From the NCBI GenBank assembly GCA_902537815.1, contig CACBCS010000006.1, positions 10,001 through 74,000 of the forward strand: 64,000 bases of DNA, given 5' to 3'. Below are positions 19,878-29,684 of this stretch, piece by piece. Position 1 is the stretch's first letter. Each line of letters opens with the position of its first letter. Made by a program: the position numbers and the translations under genes. Origin of the DNA: an uncultured Pseudohongiella sp. (lineage in GTDB: Bacteria; Pseudomonadota; Gammaproteobacteria; Pseudomonadales; Pseudohongiellaceae). The notes under the pieces are model-generated. The model ran no database searches. It was not told the origin of the DNA and saw only the letters and a list, made by a program, of their open reading frames with translations.

Positions 19878-20494
19878 TTTGCTGCTCAAAGTGTAATGGT
19901 CAGGGTGCGTAAAAAACGGGCCGCATTGTACAGGATTTCCGTTGGAAGCGAGAGCGGATTGTGCCGAAAGCGGCGAGAAAGCGACCAAAAAGGTCTAAAA
20001 CTGCGCTGCAGGGGTCAGAATTCACGAAAATGTGCGGTAGTTGCCCCGATAACTGAGCTGCCAGGGGTGTTCTGCTTGCATATTTCCAGCGGCTGACCCG
20101 CCCTCAGACAGTGCAACAAGGAGTCAGCACTCCGGACTTTTGCAGTAATGTCGCGTCTGACCGGGTCGTCAGATCTGTCCGGGCAGCTCAACGGCGGCCT
20201 CGCTCTTCGCGACGCGCCGGAAACGGGCCTGTCGCACCCACATACAGCCGTAACTGGCTGTCGCACCGGCTGAAATTCCTCATCCTGTTACAGGCGCGGT
20301 AAATCGCTCGACCTGACCAAGGTGAGGCGTTATGGTTTCCCTGATGTTTTAAAGGCACGGCAAGAGCCGCAACCGCCCAAGCGGCTGTCAGTTCGCCGCC
20401 GGCTCCGACGCCTGGATTGCCGGTTTTCGGGGTTGAGATGACCGAACGGCGATTGCGCTCAACAGGCATTGGATTGGGTAAACGGGAAAAACAG
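19878..20494. other. Intergenic region between fusA2 and purT
   Basis: About 617 bases hold the divergent promoters of fusA2 and purT. No tRNA, recognised riboswitch or convincing coding frame was seen; short frames on both strands lack ribosome binding sites and family resemblance. Confidence 0.6.
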
Positions 20495-21676
20495 ATGACA
20501 TCACTCGGGACAAAATTTTCGCCAACGGCAACCAAAGTGTTGATGCTTGGCTCAGGTGAGCTTGGCAAGGAAGTCGTTATTGAACTGCAGCGGCTTGGCG
20601 TCGAAGTGATCGCCTGCGACCGCTATGCCAACGCGCCCGCGATGCAGGTTGCTGATCGCAGTCACAGCTTCTCCATGCTGGACAGCAGCGAAATGCGGCG
20701 GGTGATCGAACAGGAACAGCCGGATCTGATCGTGCCGGAAATTGAGGCGATTGCCACGGACACGCTGCTGGAACTGGAACAGGAGGGATTTCAGGTCATC
20801 CCTACGGCAAAGGCTGCCCGGCTGACCATGAACCGGGAGGGTATCCGCCGCCTGGCGGCAGAGGAATTAAGTCTTGCCACGTCCCCCTATCGCTTTGCCG
20901 AGACTCGGGAAGAATTCCTGGAAGCCGTCGGGGAAGTGGGCATTCCCTGTGTTGTGAAGCCGATTATGAGCTCCTCAGGGAAAGGGCAGAGCACGATCCG
21001 AAACGAAGCCGACATAGACCCGAGCTGGGAGTATGCGCAATCAGGCGGTCGGGCCGGTGCCGGCAAGGTCATCGTCGAGGGTTTTGTTGACTTTGATTAT
21101 GAGATTACGCTGCTGACCGTCCGACATGAGGGCGGCGTGAGTTACTGTGAGCCCATCGGGCACCGACAGGAAGACGGCGACTATCGGGAATCCTGGCAGC
21201 CGCAGCCCATGTCAGAAGCGGCGCTGGCCGAATCGAAATCGATCGCCAATCAGGTAACAGCAGCACTAGGCGGCAGAGGCCTGTTCGGTGTCGAGCTTTT
21301 TATCAAAGGCGACGCTGTGTTTTTCAGTGAGGTGTCACCACGACCCCATGACACTGGCATGGTCACGCTGATTTCTCAGGATCTGTCCGAGTTTGCGCTG
21401 CATGCCCGGGCCATTCTCGGCCTGCCGGTCCCGAACATTGCATTTCACGGGCCGTCTGCTTCCGCAGTGGTGCTGGTGGAGGGACATTCCAGTCAGGCCG
21501 CCTTCGGTAATCTGCAGCAGGCGTTCGCGCAAACTGACACCACGCTGCGCTTTTTTGGCAAACCGGAAGTTGCAGGCAAGCGTCGTATGGGGGTTGCTCT
21601 GGCCCGCGCCGACAGCGTGGACGAGGCCAAGAGTAAGGCCATTCAGGCTGCGAGCGCTGTTGAAGTGACCCTGTGA
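20495..21676 (+). CDS. purT: Formate-dependent phosphoribosylglycinamide formyltransferase PurT
   Basis: This 393-residue ATP-grasp enzyme uses formate and ATP to formylate GAR in purine biosynthesis. The N-terminus [19 protein letters not shown] binds the nucleotide substrate, [15 protein letters not shown] is the ATP-grasp lysine loop and [13 protein letters not shown] carries the metal ligands. The length matches E. coli PurT. The ATG at 20495 has GGGA about eight bases upstream; the open frame extends 26 codons further but is not supported. It is a single-gene unit, convergent with the following CoA-transferase. Confidence 0.97.
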   Translation: MTSLGTKFSPTATKVLMLGSGELGKEVVIELQRLGVEVIACDRYANAPAMQVADRSHSFSMLDSSEMRRVIEQEQPDLIVPEIEAIATDTLLELEQEGFQVIPTAKAARLTMNREGIRRLAAEELSLATSPYRFAETREEFLEAVGEVGIPCVVKPIMSSSGKGQSTIRNEADIDPSWEYAQSGGRAGAGKVIVEGFVDFDYEITLLTVRHEGGVSYCEPIGHRQEDGDYRESWQPQPMSEAALAESKSIANQVTAALGGRGLFGVELFIKGDAVFFSEVSPRPHDTGMVTLISQDLSEFALHARAILGLPVPNIAFHGPSASAVVLVEGHSSQAAFGNLQQAFAQTDTTLRFFGKPEVAGKRRMGVALARADSVDEAKSKAIQAASAVEVTL

Positions 21677-21738
21677 TCTGCCGGGTCAGAGCGGGGGTAT
21701 CGGCGGGCGACAACGCAGAGGTAGCTGAGGGAATCAGG

Positions 21739-22926
21739 CTAGCCGTACTGGCGCGCAATGCCCTCTTCAATCAGTGAATCCTGTTCCTGCTCGCTGAACC
21801 CGAGAGAGGTGAGGATCTCCCGGCTGTGCTCTCCCAGCCTCGGAGCCCGCCGCCGGATGGTGCTTTCGGTTCGGCTGAACCTGGCTGCCGGTCTGGCCTG
21901 GCGCACTTCGCCGAAGCCTGCCACTTGCTCATGCTCGATCACGTGACTTTCTCTGATCTGGGGATGATCAAGCAGTTCTGCCCGATTGAGCAAGGGGGCG
22001 CAGGGAACGTCGGCAGCGTCCAGCTTTGTCAGAAGCGTGTCGGTCGGCCACTTTTGCACTTCTGCGCCCACTACCTCGCGGCGCAGATCCGCATTTTTCC
22101 GTCTCGCCAGCGCCGAGCAGAAGCGCTCATCTTCAATCAGATCCTCCCGCCCGAGCGCTTCACAGATGCCTTTCCATTCCTTGTCGGAAATTACGCTGAT
22201 GGTGATGTGACCGTCGGCGGTTTCATAAATAAGATCAATCGAGGAGAAGGTTTTGCGAATGTCGACCTGCTGATCCGCGAAGGTCAGACCACTCATGCCT
22301 TCAGGCCACAGAAACGCGATGGTGGCTTCCAGCATGGACAGCCTGATGTGCTGACCCTCTCCGGAACGCTCCCGATGAAACAGCGCAGAAGAGATAGCCT
22401 GCGCGGCCGTGAGGGCGGACACCTTGTCGGCCAGGATAATGCGAAACATGTTGGGGCGTCCCGTTTTTCGATCTGCCTGAATGTCGGTTGCACCGGAGAG
22501 GCCCTGAATGATCGGATCGTAAACCCGTTTGTGGGAATAGGGGCCGCTTTCCCCAAATCCACTGATGGACACGAAAATGATGCCGGGATTGATCTTGCGC
22601 ACGGCTTCTTCGCTGAATCCCATGCGTTCGATCGCGCCGGGCCGGAAGTTTTGCAGCAGCACATCTGCGCCTTCCATAAGACGCCAGAGCACCTGTTTGC
22701 CCTGATCTGATTTCAGATCAAGTGCCAGAGATTTTTTGTTGCGGTTGCAGGAGTAGAAGGTCGATGGCAGGCCGTTATGAGGCTCTCCAAGGTGGCGGAG
22801 CTGCTCGCCGGCCAGGGGCTCCACTTTGACCACTTCCGCCCCCTGGTCTCCCAGCATCATGGCGGCCACCGGTCCGGAGACCATGCTGGTGAGGTCGATA
22901 ACTTTGATTCCATTGAGCGGGCCCAT
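21739..22926 (-). CDS. CaiB/BaiF family (class III) CoA-transferase, first copy
   Basis: This 395-residue class III CoA-transferase has MGPLNGIKVIDLT at the start, KVEPLAGEQLR, LDLKSDQGKQ, LLQNFRPGAIERMG, and the catalytic aspartate region YDPIIQGLSG in the usual position. It moves CoA between carboxylic acids; the substrate pair cannot be told. It lies 21 bases downstream of a GST-family gene on the same strand, so the two are probably co-transcribed. A second member at 39239-40405 is related but differs at the catalytic position. Confidence 0.93.
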   Translation of the reverse strand: MGPLNGIKVIDLTSMVSGPVAAMMLGDQGAEVVKVEPLAGEQLRHLGEPHNGLPSTFYSCNRNKKSLALDLKSDQGKQVLWRLMEGADVLLQNFRPGAIERMGFSEEAVRKINPGIIFVSISGFGESGPYSHKRVYDPIIQGLSGATDIQADRKTGRPNMFRIILADKVSALTAAQAISSALFHRERSGEGQHIRLSMLEATIAFLWPEGMSGLTFADQQVDIRKTFSSIDLIYETADGHITISVISDKEWKGICEALGREDLIEDERFCSALARRKNADLRREVVGAEVQKWPTDTLLTKLDAADVPCAPLLNRAELLDHPQIRESHVIEHEQVAGFGEVRQARPAARFSRTESTIRRRAPRLGEHSREILTSLGFSEQEQDSLIEEGIARQYG

Positions 22927-22947
22927 AGTAACTCCGTGTGCTTGCTA

Positions 22948-23592
22948 CTAGCGCGGCTTATTGGCTTCAGCCGCACGCAGGTAGGCTGGTCTTAGAATGA
23001 TTCGGTCGCGATAGGCCTGCAGAGAACTTGCCAGTGGCAGCTCGTAGCTCAGAACCCAGTTCAGGCAGGTGGTTAAAAAGAGGTCGGCCAGCGTGAATTT
23101 GTCCCTAAGCAAAAATTCCCGGTCCGCCAGCGCCGTTTCGACAACTTCAAGCATACGCAGCACATACTCGCGGGCGGACGCCATGGCTGCAGGCGCTTTG
23201 CCGTAGATATTGCTGAGCGCGCCGTGGCGGCGCATGACGTAAAGACTGGTTTCATCGAGTTCACCATAAATGAAACTCAGCCACTCATCTTCCTTGGCCG
23301 CTTCCTCAATCGATTCGGGGGCGCCTAGAACGGACGCGTCGCCAAAGCGGGCTACCAGATAACGGCATATCGCAACCGTTTCGGAAAGTTTGACCGGTCC
23401 GACCTCGCAAAACGGGATCTTCTGTTTCGGATTCAGGGCGGTGTAAGCCTCTGTCTTGGTCTCTCCCGTGCGGGGACCGATCGGCTCAAGCCGGTAGTTC
23501 AGGCCAAGTTCTTCAGCAACCCAGATAGGTCTCAGGGTGCGCGCCGTGCCGGCGCCCCAGAGTGTGAGCTGGATGTGGTCAGAATCTTCCAT
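22948..23592 (-). CDS. Glutathione S-transferase family protein
   Basis: This 214-residue GST has a thioredoxin-like N-terminal domain (QLTLWGAGTARTLRPIW, KIPFCEVG, LSETVAICRYL, where SE binds the gamma-glutamyl part) and an all-helical C-terminal domain with FTLADLFLTTCLNW. It probably conjugates or isomerises a small substrate with glutathione. The ATG at 23592 begins the conserved strand; an upstream in-frame start exists seven codons earlier. It is the first gene of a pair with a CoA-transferase, consistent with an acyl or aromatic acid pathway, but no other pathway gene is adjacent. Confidence 0.9.
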   Translation of the reverse strand: MEDSDHIQLTLWGAGTARTLRPIWVAEELGLNYRLEPIGPRTGETKTEAYTALNPKQKIPFCEVGPVKLSETVAICRYLVARFGDASVLGAPESIEEAAKEDEWLSFIYGELDETSLYVMRRHGALSNIYGKAPAAMASAREYVLRMLEVVETALADREFLLRDKFTLADLFLTTCLNWVLSYELPLASSLQAYRDRIILRPAYLRAAEANKPR

Positions 23593-23837
23593 GTGCAGCA
23601 GTGTAATACACAAGTTGAGGTAATGGAGAATTTACCGGGCAACAAGTTCACCCTCTGTTTTGGCCTGTGTGAAATCAAACCGGTTTGTCGCGCTGTCCGC
23701 CGAGCTACACGCGCGGCGCAAAACGCGGTAATCTCTCTCAATGATCTAAAGTCGGAGACAGTCGGTGAAAAATGACAAGCCGACTGGCATGATTTGAGGC
23801 GATCACCAGAATAACAAACGCACATGGGGGATATCCT

Positions 23838-24986
23838 GTGACATCCGGAATCAGCAGACGACAATTTCTTTTCGGCAGTTCGGCCATCGTGGCGGCAGGG
23901 GCTGTCCAGAGTATTCCCGGCACGCCTTTTTCATCCTCTGTGAATTTGATGAAAAGTGCGCTGGGGCAGGGCGAACTGCCAATGCCTGCTGCGCCGATTC
24001 GCATGAGCTCCAATGAAAATCCGTGGGGCCCCTCGCGGGCTGCCCTGCAGGCAATCAGCGCGGCGATACACGAGGCCAATCTCTACACGTTCTTTTTACA
24101 GGACGAAATGGCTGGTCTGATCAGTGAACTGGAAGGGATTGGTTCCGAGCACATCAGCGTGGGCGCCGGTTCCGGGGAAATCCTCAAGATGGGCGGCCTG
24201 CTGGCCAGTATGCAGGAAGGCTCAATCGTCGTGCCAGATCCTACTTTTGAGGACCTGCCGCGATACGCGGGGAACAATGGCTGTGAGGTAATCCGCGTTC
24301 CGGTGAACGGGCAGATGGCGATCGATCTCGAGGCCATGGCCAGTGCCATCCGCAGCGACACCAAGCTGGTCTACATTTGTAACCCCAACAATCCGATCCC
24401 CACCATCGTGGAGAAAAATGTGCTGAGAGACTTTGTGCTGGAAGTGTCGCGGGACCGCATGGTCTTTGTGGATGAGGCCTATCATGAATTCGTCGACAAT
24501 CCGGATTACAGCAGTATGATGGATCTGGTCCGGGCGGGGCACCGCAATATTATTATTGCCCGCACCGCGTCCAAGATTCACGGTCTGGCCGGGCTGCGGG
24601 TCGGCTTCGGCTTCTCCCACCCGGATCTGGCAGCTGAAATCAATCGCCGGATGACGGGAACCCTCAACATTGTGGGTATGCGCGCTGCGCTCGCCAGCTA
24701 CCGCGATAAGGAGCATGCTGCGTTTGTGTTGCGCACCAACAAAGAGGCGCTGGAGATTACTCAGGGCTATTTTCGCGAGGCAGGCATCCGGCACATCGAT
24801 TCCAACGCCAACTTCACCTTCGTGGAAACCGGGCACGTCATTGCTGAGGTGCAGGCACGCTTTCTTGAATACAACATTCGGGTCGGCAGGCCATTCCCGC
24901 CCTTCCGAAACTGGATGCGGTTAAGCATGGCGAAGCCGGATGAAATGCGCTACTTCGTGCAGACCTACAAGAAGCTCTACGGTTAG
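23838..24986 (+). CDS. Tat-exported PLP-dependent aminotransferase (HisC-like)
   Basis: This 382-residue fold-type I aminotransferase of the histidinol-phosphate aminotransferase group has an N-terminal twin-arginine signal (ISRRQFLFGSSAIVAAGAV). Seen in order: SSNENPWGPS, GAGSGEIL, CNPNNP, VFVDEAYHEF, and the PLP lysine in TASKIHGLAGLRVG. The GTG start at 23838 is supported by GGGGGA six bases upstream and by the Tat signal beginning there. PLP enzymes of this group are normally cytoplasmic; Tat export would allow the folded cofactor-loaded enzyme to act in the periplasm. HisC function is unlikely because of this location and the lack of his genes nearby. The substrate is unknown. Confidence 0.88.
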   Translation: MTSGISRRQFLFGSSAIVAAGAVQSIPGTPFSSSVNLMKSALGQGELPMPAAPIRMSSNENPWGPSRAALQAISAAIHEANLYTFFLQDEMAGLISELEGIGSEHISVGAGSGEILKMGGLLASMQEGSIVVPDPTFEDLPRYAGNNGCEVIRVPVNGQMAIDLEAMASAIRSDTKLVYICNPNNPIPTIVEKNVLRDFVLEVSRDRMVFVDEAYHEFVDNPDYSSMMDLVRAGHRNIIIARTASKIHGLAGLRVGFGFSHPDLAAEINRRMTGTLNIVGMRAALASYRDKEHAAFVLRTNKEALEITQGYFREAGIRHIDSNANFTFVETGHVIAEVQARFLEYNIRVGRPFPPFRNWMRLSMAKPDEMRYFVQTYKKLYG

Positions 24987-25177
24987 AGAGTCGGCTCAGA
25001 AACGCCGCCAATGACGTGCCGCGAAACGCCTGACACCCTGCTAACGAGATAGCCGACAAGGTTGCCGGAATCTGGGAGACTGGCTATTTGAACCCGATTG
25101 ATTCTTCGGGCGCAGACGTTCGCTGAGCGAAACCGTCAACGCTCCAAACTCCTCATAAGACAAGCTGGAGGTCTGCC

Positions 25178-27871
25178 ATGCGTGGCTGCGCTTTGCATCA
25201 ATTTTTCCCCTCTGTTCTGCTGACGACTCTGCTCATCCTCTGCGCGTCCGCGTTTGCCGATACCGCCGTTGAAAGGGTCAGGTGGCCGGACGTAACCTAC
25301 GACTCCTCAGTGCCCACACTGGAATCGGTGCTGGGCTATGCTCCCGGCGATCAGATCACTTCCATCGAGCAGGCTCATGCTTACCTGCGCGCGCTTTCAG
25401 AAGCACAGCCGGAGCGAACGCGACTGATTGAATATGCCCGCAGCTGGGAAGGCCGGCCGCTAGTCTATTTTCTGATCGGTAGTGAACAGACCATGAGTCG
25501 GCTTGACGAGGTCAAGGCCGGCATGCAGGCATTGGCCGATCCGGCTGAACTGTCCGGCAGTAAAATTGATGCGCTGGTTGCTGAGTTGCCCGCTGTTGTC
25601 TGGCTTGCCTATGGGGTACATGGCAATGAAATTTCCAGTACGGATGCGGGCTTGCAAACCGCCTACCATCTGCTGGCCGCTCAGGGAGAGCCCTTCGACA
25701 CCATCGGTGACAACACGCTGGTGGCGATAGACCCCAGTCAGAATCCGGACGGCAGGATGCGTTTTGTGAACCACTTTCGTGAAACCTACGGCATCGAGCC
25801 GAGCGTTTCGGCGATTGCTGCCGAGCGTCGCGAACCCTGGCCGGCAGGACGCACGAATCATTATCTGTTTGATCTGAACCGGGACTGGCTGCCGCTCACG
25901 CAGCCGGAGGTGATCGGCAGGGTCAAAACTTTTCAGGAGTATTTCCCGCTGGTACACGTCGATATCCACGAGATGGGAACCGACTCAAGCTATTTTTTTC
26001 CACCGCCGGCCCAGCCTTTCAATCCCCACTATGTCGATGCACAGCAGGAAATGCTCGACGCCTACGGCCGCAACAATGGCAAGTGGTTCGATCGTTTTGG
26101 CTTTGAGTATTTTACTCAGGCCGTTTATGACGCCTACTACCCGGGCTACGGCGATTCCTGGCCAGCGTTTCAGGGCAGTGTCGGTATGACCTTTGAGATG
26201 GCCTCAGCGCGTGGGCTGGCGGGCGAGCGTCGTAACGGCGAGATAGTTACCTATGCCGATGGCGTGCAGCGCCATTTCGTTACATCGATTGGAACGGTAG
26301 AGACCGCGTCGGTAAACCGGGAGACCTTCTTGCGGAATTTCGTTGAGTATCGACGCAGTGCGGATGCCGGCGAGCATGGAGGCCCGCGCGAGTATTTGAT
26401 TCCACTGACCGGCGACCGTTCGGCGGTCCACAAACTGGCTGCCAATCTGGTGCGGCACGGCATCGAAATCCGGCGGACGATAGAGACAGCCCGGGCCTGT
26501 GAAGTCGAGTTGCCAGTGGGATCGTATCTGGTGACTTCCCGGCAACCCGCTGGTCGCATGGTGCGTACTTTCCTTGAGACGGAAAGCCCGATGGCGGAGG
26601 AGTTTCTTGCTGAGCAGGAGCGTCGCCGGTCACTGGGATTGCGGGCAGAACTTTACGATATCCTTGGCTGGTCGCTGCCGAGTTTATACAACGTTAACGT
26701 GATCCCCTGCGATCGTGTAAGCGCCGGCGAAGAGCGCTTCGAGGGAGACGGCATCCCCGCCTACGAGCCACCGGGGGCGTCACAGCTGGGTTGGCTGGTG
26801 CCATGGGGCAGTCGGGCAGCGGGTCGGTTTCTGGCGGCAGCGCAGCGTGCCGGGCTAAAGGTGCAGGGGGCTGATGAGGTCATGACTCTGGCCAATCGCA
26901 GATACGATCGTGGCACGCTGGTGGTGCGCTTGGCGGACAATCCGGATTATGACGCCGGGGAGTTGCACAGAATGGTCAGCCAACTTGCACAAGTGAGTGG
27001 TGCAGAGGTGGTGGCGACAGACACCAGTTACTCGGAAGAAGGCGTCTCTTTTGGTAGCCGGAGCGTCATGGCGCTGCCGGCGCCCAGAATTGCCCTGGCA
27101 TGGGATGATCCTACCGTCTCATACTCGGCGGGAAACACCCGATTCGTGCTGGAGCGGCAGTTTGGCTATCCGGTGGAGCCCGTCCGGGTCGAGCATATTG
27201 CCTCTGATGAACTTGACCGGTTCGACGTGCTGATTCTCCCCGACGGAGGCAACTATGCCGGTGTGCTCGGCGCCCGGGGTGTTGAGCGTCTGAAGAATTG
27301 GGTCGAACGTGGTGGCGTGCTGGTCGCCATGAGCGGTGGCATGCGCTTTGCGGCCAGTGATGCAGTTGGCCTGCTTCCCACTGATCTTGAACTGCTGGCC
27401 GGCGGCAAAGAGGCGAATGATGACGAAGGTGATGTCGTTGGAGGCACGATATTGGCAGATCAGGAGGCCTATCAGCAGGCGATTCTGCCGGAAGCGCCGC
27501 GTCCGGATTCCCTGCCCGGAGTGTTACTGCGGACCAGGACCACGCAGGACACCTGGCTGAGTGCAGGGGTCACAGACGGCGTGGTTTTCATGGTGGAAGG
27601 TCGGGATGTCTATCGTCCTCTGACTCTGGATGAAGGCTGGAACGCGCTGTATTTCGAGGCGCCTGAGAACCTCGGGGCAGGGGGGCACCTGTGGGCCGAA
27701 AATCGTCAGCAGTGGGCCTTCAAACCTGCCGTGGTCCAGGCCAACTACGGTGACGGACTGGTGATTGGCTTTGTTGCTGATCCTACCTTCCGGGCTGCTC
27801 TTGATGGCGCCAACGTGGTGTTTCTGAACGCGGTGCTGCGGGGTCAGGGCCATACTGCGCGGGTTCGATGA
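25178..27871 (+). CDS. Secreted M14-family zinc carboxypeptidase
   Basis: This 897-residue exported metallopeptidase has a signal peptide (FFPSVLLTTLLILCASAFA). Its M14 domain has zinc ligands in GVHGNEISSTD (HxxE), the substrate-binding stretch DPSQNPDGR and the third zinc ligand in HVDIHEMG. The C-terminal half contains a glutamine-amidotransferase-like fold (FDVLILPDGGNY, AMSGGMRF) without the catalytic cysteine, which is typical of long M14 proteins of this group. It probably trims peptides in the periplasm or outside. GGAGG lies six bases before the ATG. It is a single-gene unit. Confidence 0.92.
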   Translation: MRGCALHQFFPSVLLTTLLILCASAFADTAVERVRWPDVTYDSSVPTLESVLGYAPGDQITSIEQAHAYLRALSEAQPERTRLIEYARSWEGRPLVYFLIGSEQTMSRLDEVKAGMQALADPAELSGSKIDALVAELPAVVWLAYGVHGNEISSTDAGLQTAYHLLAAQGEPFDTIGDNTLVAIDPSQNPDGRMRFVNHFRETYGIEPSVSAIAAERREPWPAGRTNHYLFDLNRDWLPLTQPEVIGRVKTFQEYFPLVHVDIHEMGTDSSYFFPPPAQPFNPHYVDAQQEMLDAYGRNNGKWFDRFGFEYFTQAVYDAYYPGYGDSWPAFQGSVGMTFEMASARGLAGERRNGEIVTYADGVQRHFVTSIGTVETASVNRETFLRNFVEYRRSADAGEHGGPREYLIPLTGDRSAVHKLAANLVRHGIEIRRTIETARACEVELPVGSYLVTSRQPAGRMVRTFLETESPMAEEFLAEQERRRSLGLRAELYDILGWSLPSLYNVNVIPCDRVSAGEERFEGDGIPAYEPPGASQLGWLVPWGSRAAGRFLAAAQRAGLKVQGADEVMTLANRRYDRGTLVVRLADNPDYDAGELHRMVSQLAQVSGAEVVATDTSYSEEGVSFGSRSVMALPAPRIALAWDDPTVSYSAGNTRFVLERQFGYPVEPVRVEHIASDELDRFDVLILPDGGNYAGVLGARGVERLKNWVERGGVLVAMSGGMRFAASDAVGLLPTDLELLAGGKEANDDEGDVVGGTILADQEAYQQAILPEAPRPDSLPGVLLRTRTTQDTWLSAGVTDGVVFMVEGRDVYRPLTLDEGWNALYFEAPENLGAGGHLWAENRQQWAFKPAVVQANYGDGLVIGFVADPTFRAALDGANVVFLNAVLRGQGHTARVR

Positions 27872-28035
27872 GGCACTGCCTTCCCGACTGTACCCATGGC
27901 GCTGATTGCTGAACCGGGTGGGGCAGCCAGCAGCCCGGGCTGTGGCCCGGCCGGCATCGCCGAACTACTGACGAACAGTCCGCTCAGTTTTCCGACGCGG
28001 CAGGTCATCTGATCTGCGCCGGACATATCTCCGTT

Positions 28036-28063
28036 TTAAGACCAGTTCAAAACTTGGTATAAA
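28036..28063 (+). promoter_or_regulatory. Candidate sigma-70 promoter for pntAB
   Basis: TTAAGA (-35 like) and TATAAA (-10 like) are separated by 16 bases and end 43 bases before the pntA ATG. This is the best hexamer pair seen in the region, read by eye only. Confidence 0.4.
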
Positions 28064-28106
28064 CGCAGATCAGATCAACCCCCCTTCGAGAACTTTGGAG
28101 CAAGGC

Positions 28107-29681
28107 ATGAGGATAGGAGCACCTAAGGAAACAGCTCAGGGTGAGGCGCGTGTTGCGCTGACGCCGGAGAGCGCCGAGCGTTTGCAGAAACTCGGTTATG
28201 ACTGTCTGGTGGAAAGCGGAGCCGGTGCCGCGGCGTCAATCACCGACGCGGCGTATGAGGCGGCAGGCGTCAGAATCATCGACACGGCAGCGGAACTCTG
28301 GAGTGATGCGGATGTCATCGTCAAGGTGCGCGAACCCTCTGCAGACGAAATTAAAGCCGCGCCTGACGGCAAAACCCTGATCAGTTTTATCTGGCCGGCA
28401 GCGAATGAAGCTTTGCTGGAAAAGCTGAAGGAAAAAAATATGAGCGTGCTGGCCATGGATATGGTGCCGCGAATCAGCCGAGCCCAGAAGATGGACGCGC
28501 TCTCCTCGATGGCCAACATCGCCGGCTATCGCGCCGTGGTCGAAGCGGGCAGCAATTTTGGTCGCTTTTTCATGGGGCAGATGACGGCGGCGGGCAAAGT
28601 TCCACCCGCCAGAGTGCTGGTAGTCGGCGCAGGTGTTGCCGGTCTTGCCGCGATCGGGACGTCAGTATCGCTCGGCGCGATTACCATGGCCTTTGACGTA
28701 CGTCCGGAGGTGTCCGAACAGATTGAGTCCATGGGAGCGGAATTTGTCTTTCTGGATTTTGAAGAAGAGCAGACTGACGGCGCTGAAACCGGGGGATATG
28801 CTGCTCCGTCGAGTCCGGATTTTCGCGAAAAGCAGCTGGAGAAATTTCGCGAGCTGGCGCCTGAGGTGGACATCGTGATCACCACCGCGCTGATTCCGAA
28901 CCGGCCGGCCCCCGAGTTGTGGACCGAAGACATGGTAGCGGCCATGAAACCGGGCTCGGTTGTTGTGGATCTTGCTGCCGAGCGGGGCGGTAACTGCAGC
29001 TTGACCCAGGCTGATGAGAAGCTGGTTACAGATAACGGTGTGACGATCATCGGTTACACGGATTTTCCCAGTCGGATGGCGACCCAGTCGTCAAATCTTT
29101 ACGCGACTAACATCCGCCATATGCTGGATGATCTGACGCCGGAGAAAGACGGCTCGCCAGTCATCGACATGGAAGATGATGTGATTCGTGGCGCTCTGGT
29201 AACCCATCAGAGGGAAGTAACCTGGCCGCCGCCCCCACCCAAGGTCAAGGCGATCGCCGCCGCGGCGCCAAAGAAAAAAGAGGTTGAGGAAAGCGCTGAA
29301 GAGAAAGCAGCCCGTGAGCAGGCAGAAATGAAGAAATCTCTTAACCGGACCGGGCTTCTGCTGGCGGCTGGGGGAGCGCTCTGTCTTGCGCTCGGTGCGG
29401 TGGCGCCGCCCAGTTTTATGCAGCATTTTATTGTTTTCGTGCTGTCCGTATTCATCGGCTTTCATGTCATCTGGGGTGTGGCCCATTCGCTGCACACGCC
29501 GCTCATGGCCATCACCAACGCCATTTCATCGATCATCATTGTCGGTGCGCTGCTGCAAATTGTCTCCGGCAGTTTGCTGGTCATGCTGTTGGCTGCGCTG
29601 TCTGTGCTCATGGCGTCGGTCAATATATTTGGCGGTTTTCTGGTGACCCGTCGAATGCTTGCCATGTTCCAGAGGAGTTAA
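28107..29681 (+). CDS. pntA: NAD(P) transhydrogenase subunit alpha PntA
   Basis: This 524-residue alpha subunit of the proton-translocating transhydrogenase combines the NAD(H)-binding domain I with the first membrane segments. It starts MRIGAPKETAQGEARVALTPES, carries the dinucleotide motif VLVVGAGVAGLAAIGT near the middle, a charged linker (KKKEVEESAEEKAAREQ), then about four membrane helices. This is the single-chain alpha form found in E. coli (510 residues there). GGAG lies six bases upstream of the ATG at 28107; an in-frame TTG four codons earlier is less likely. It is translationally close to pntB (three bases between). Confidence 0.97.
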   Translation: MRIGAPKETAQGEARVALTPESAERLQKLGYDCLVESGAGAAASITDAAYEAAGVRIIDTAAELWSDADVIVKVREPSADEIKAAPDGKTLISFIWPAANEALLEKLKEKNMSVLAMDMVPRISRAQKMDALSSMANIAGYRAVVEAGSNFGRFFMGQMTAAGKVPPARVLVVGAGVAGLAAIGTSVSLGAITMAFDVRPEVSEQIESMGAEFVFLDFEEEQTDGAETGGYAAPSSPDFREKQLEKFRELAPEVDIVITTALIPNRPAPELWTEDMVAAMKPGSVVVDLAAERGGNCSLTQADEKLVTDNGVTIIGYTDFPSRMATQSSNLYATNIRHMLDDLTPEKDGSPVIDMEDDVIRGALVTHQREVTWPPPPPKVKAIAAAAPKKKEVEESAEEKAAREQAEMKKSLNRTGLLLAAGGALCLALGAVAPPSFMQHFIVFVLSVFIGFHVIWGVAHSLHTPLMAITNAISSIIIVGALLQIVSGSLLVMLLAALSVLMASVNIFGGFLVTRRMLAMFQRS

Positions 29682-29684
29682 GGA

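Noticed and set aside
21826-22710. 294-codon plus-strand frame opposite the first CoA-transferase
   Set aside because: It is antisense to an intact CaiB-family gene, with no family resemblance of its own.
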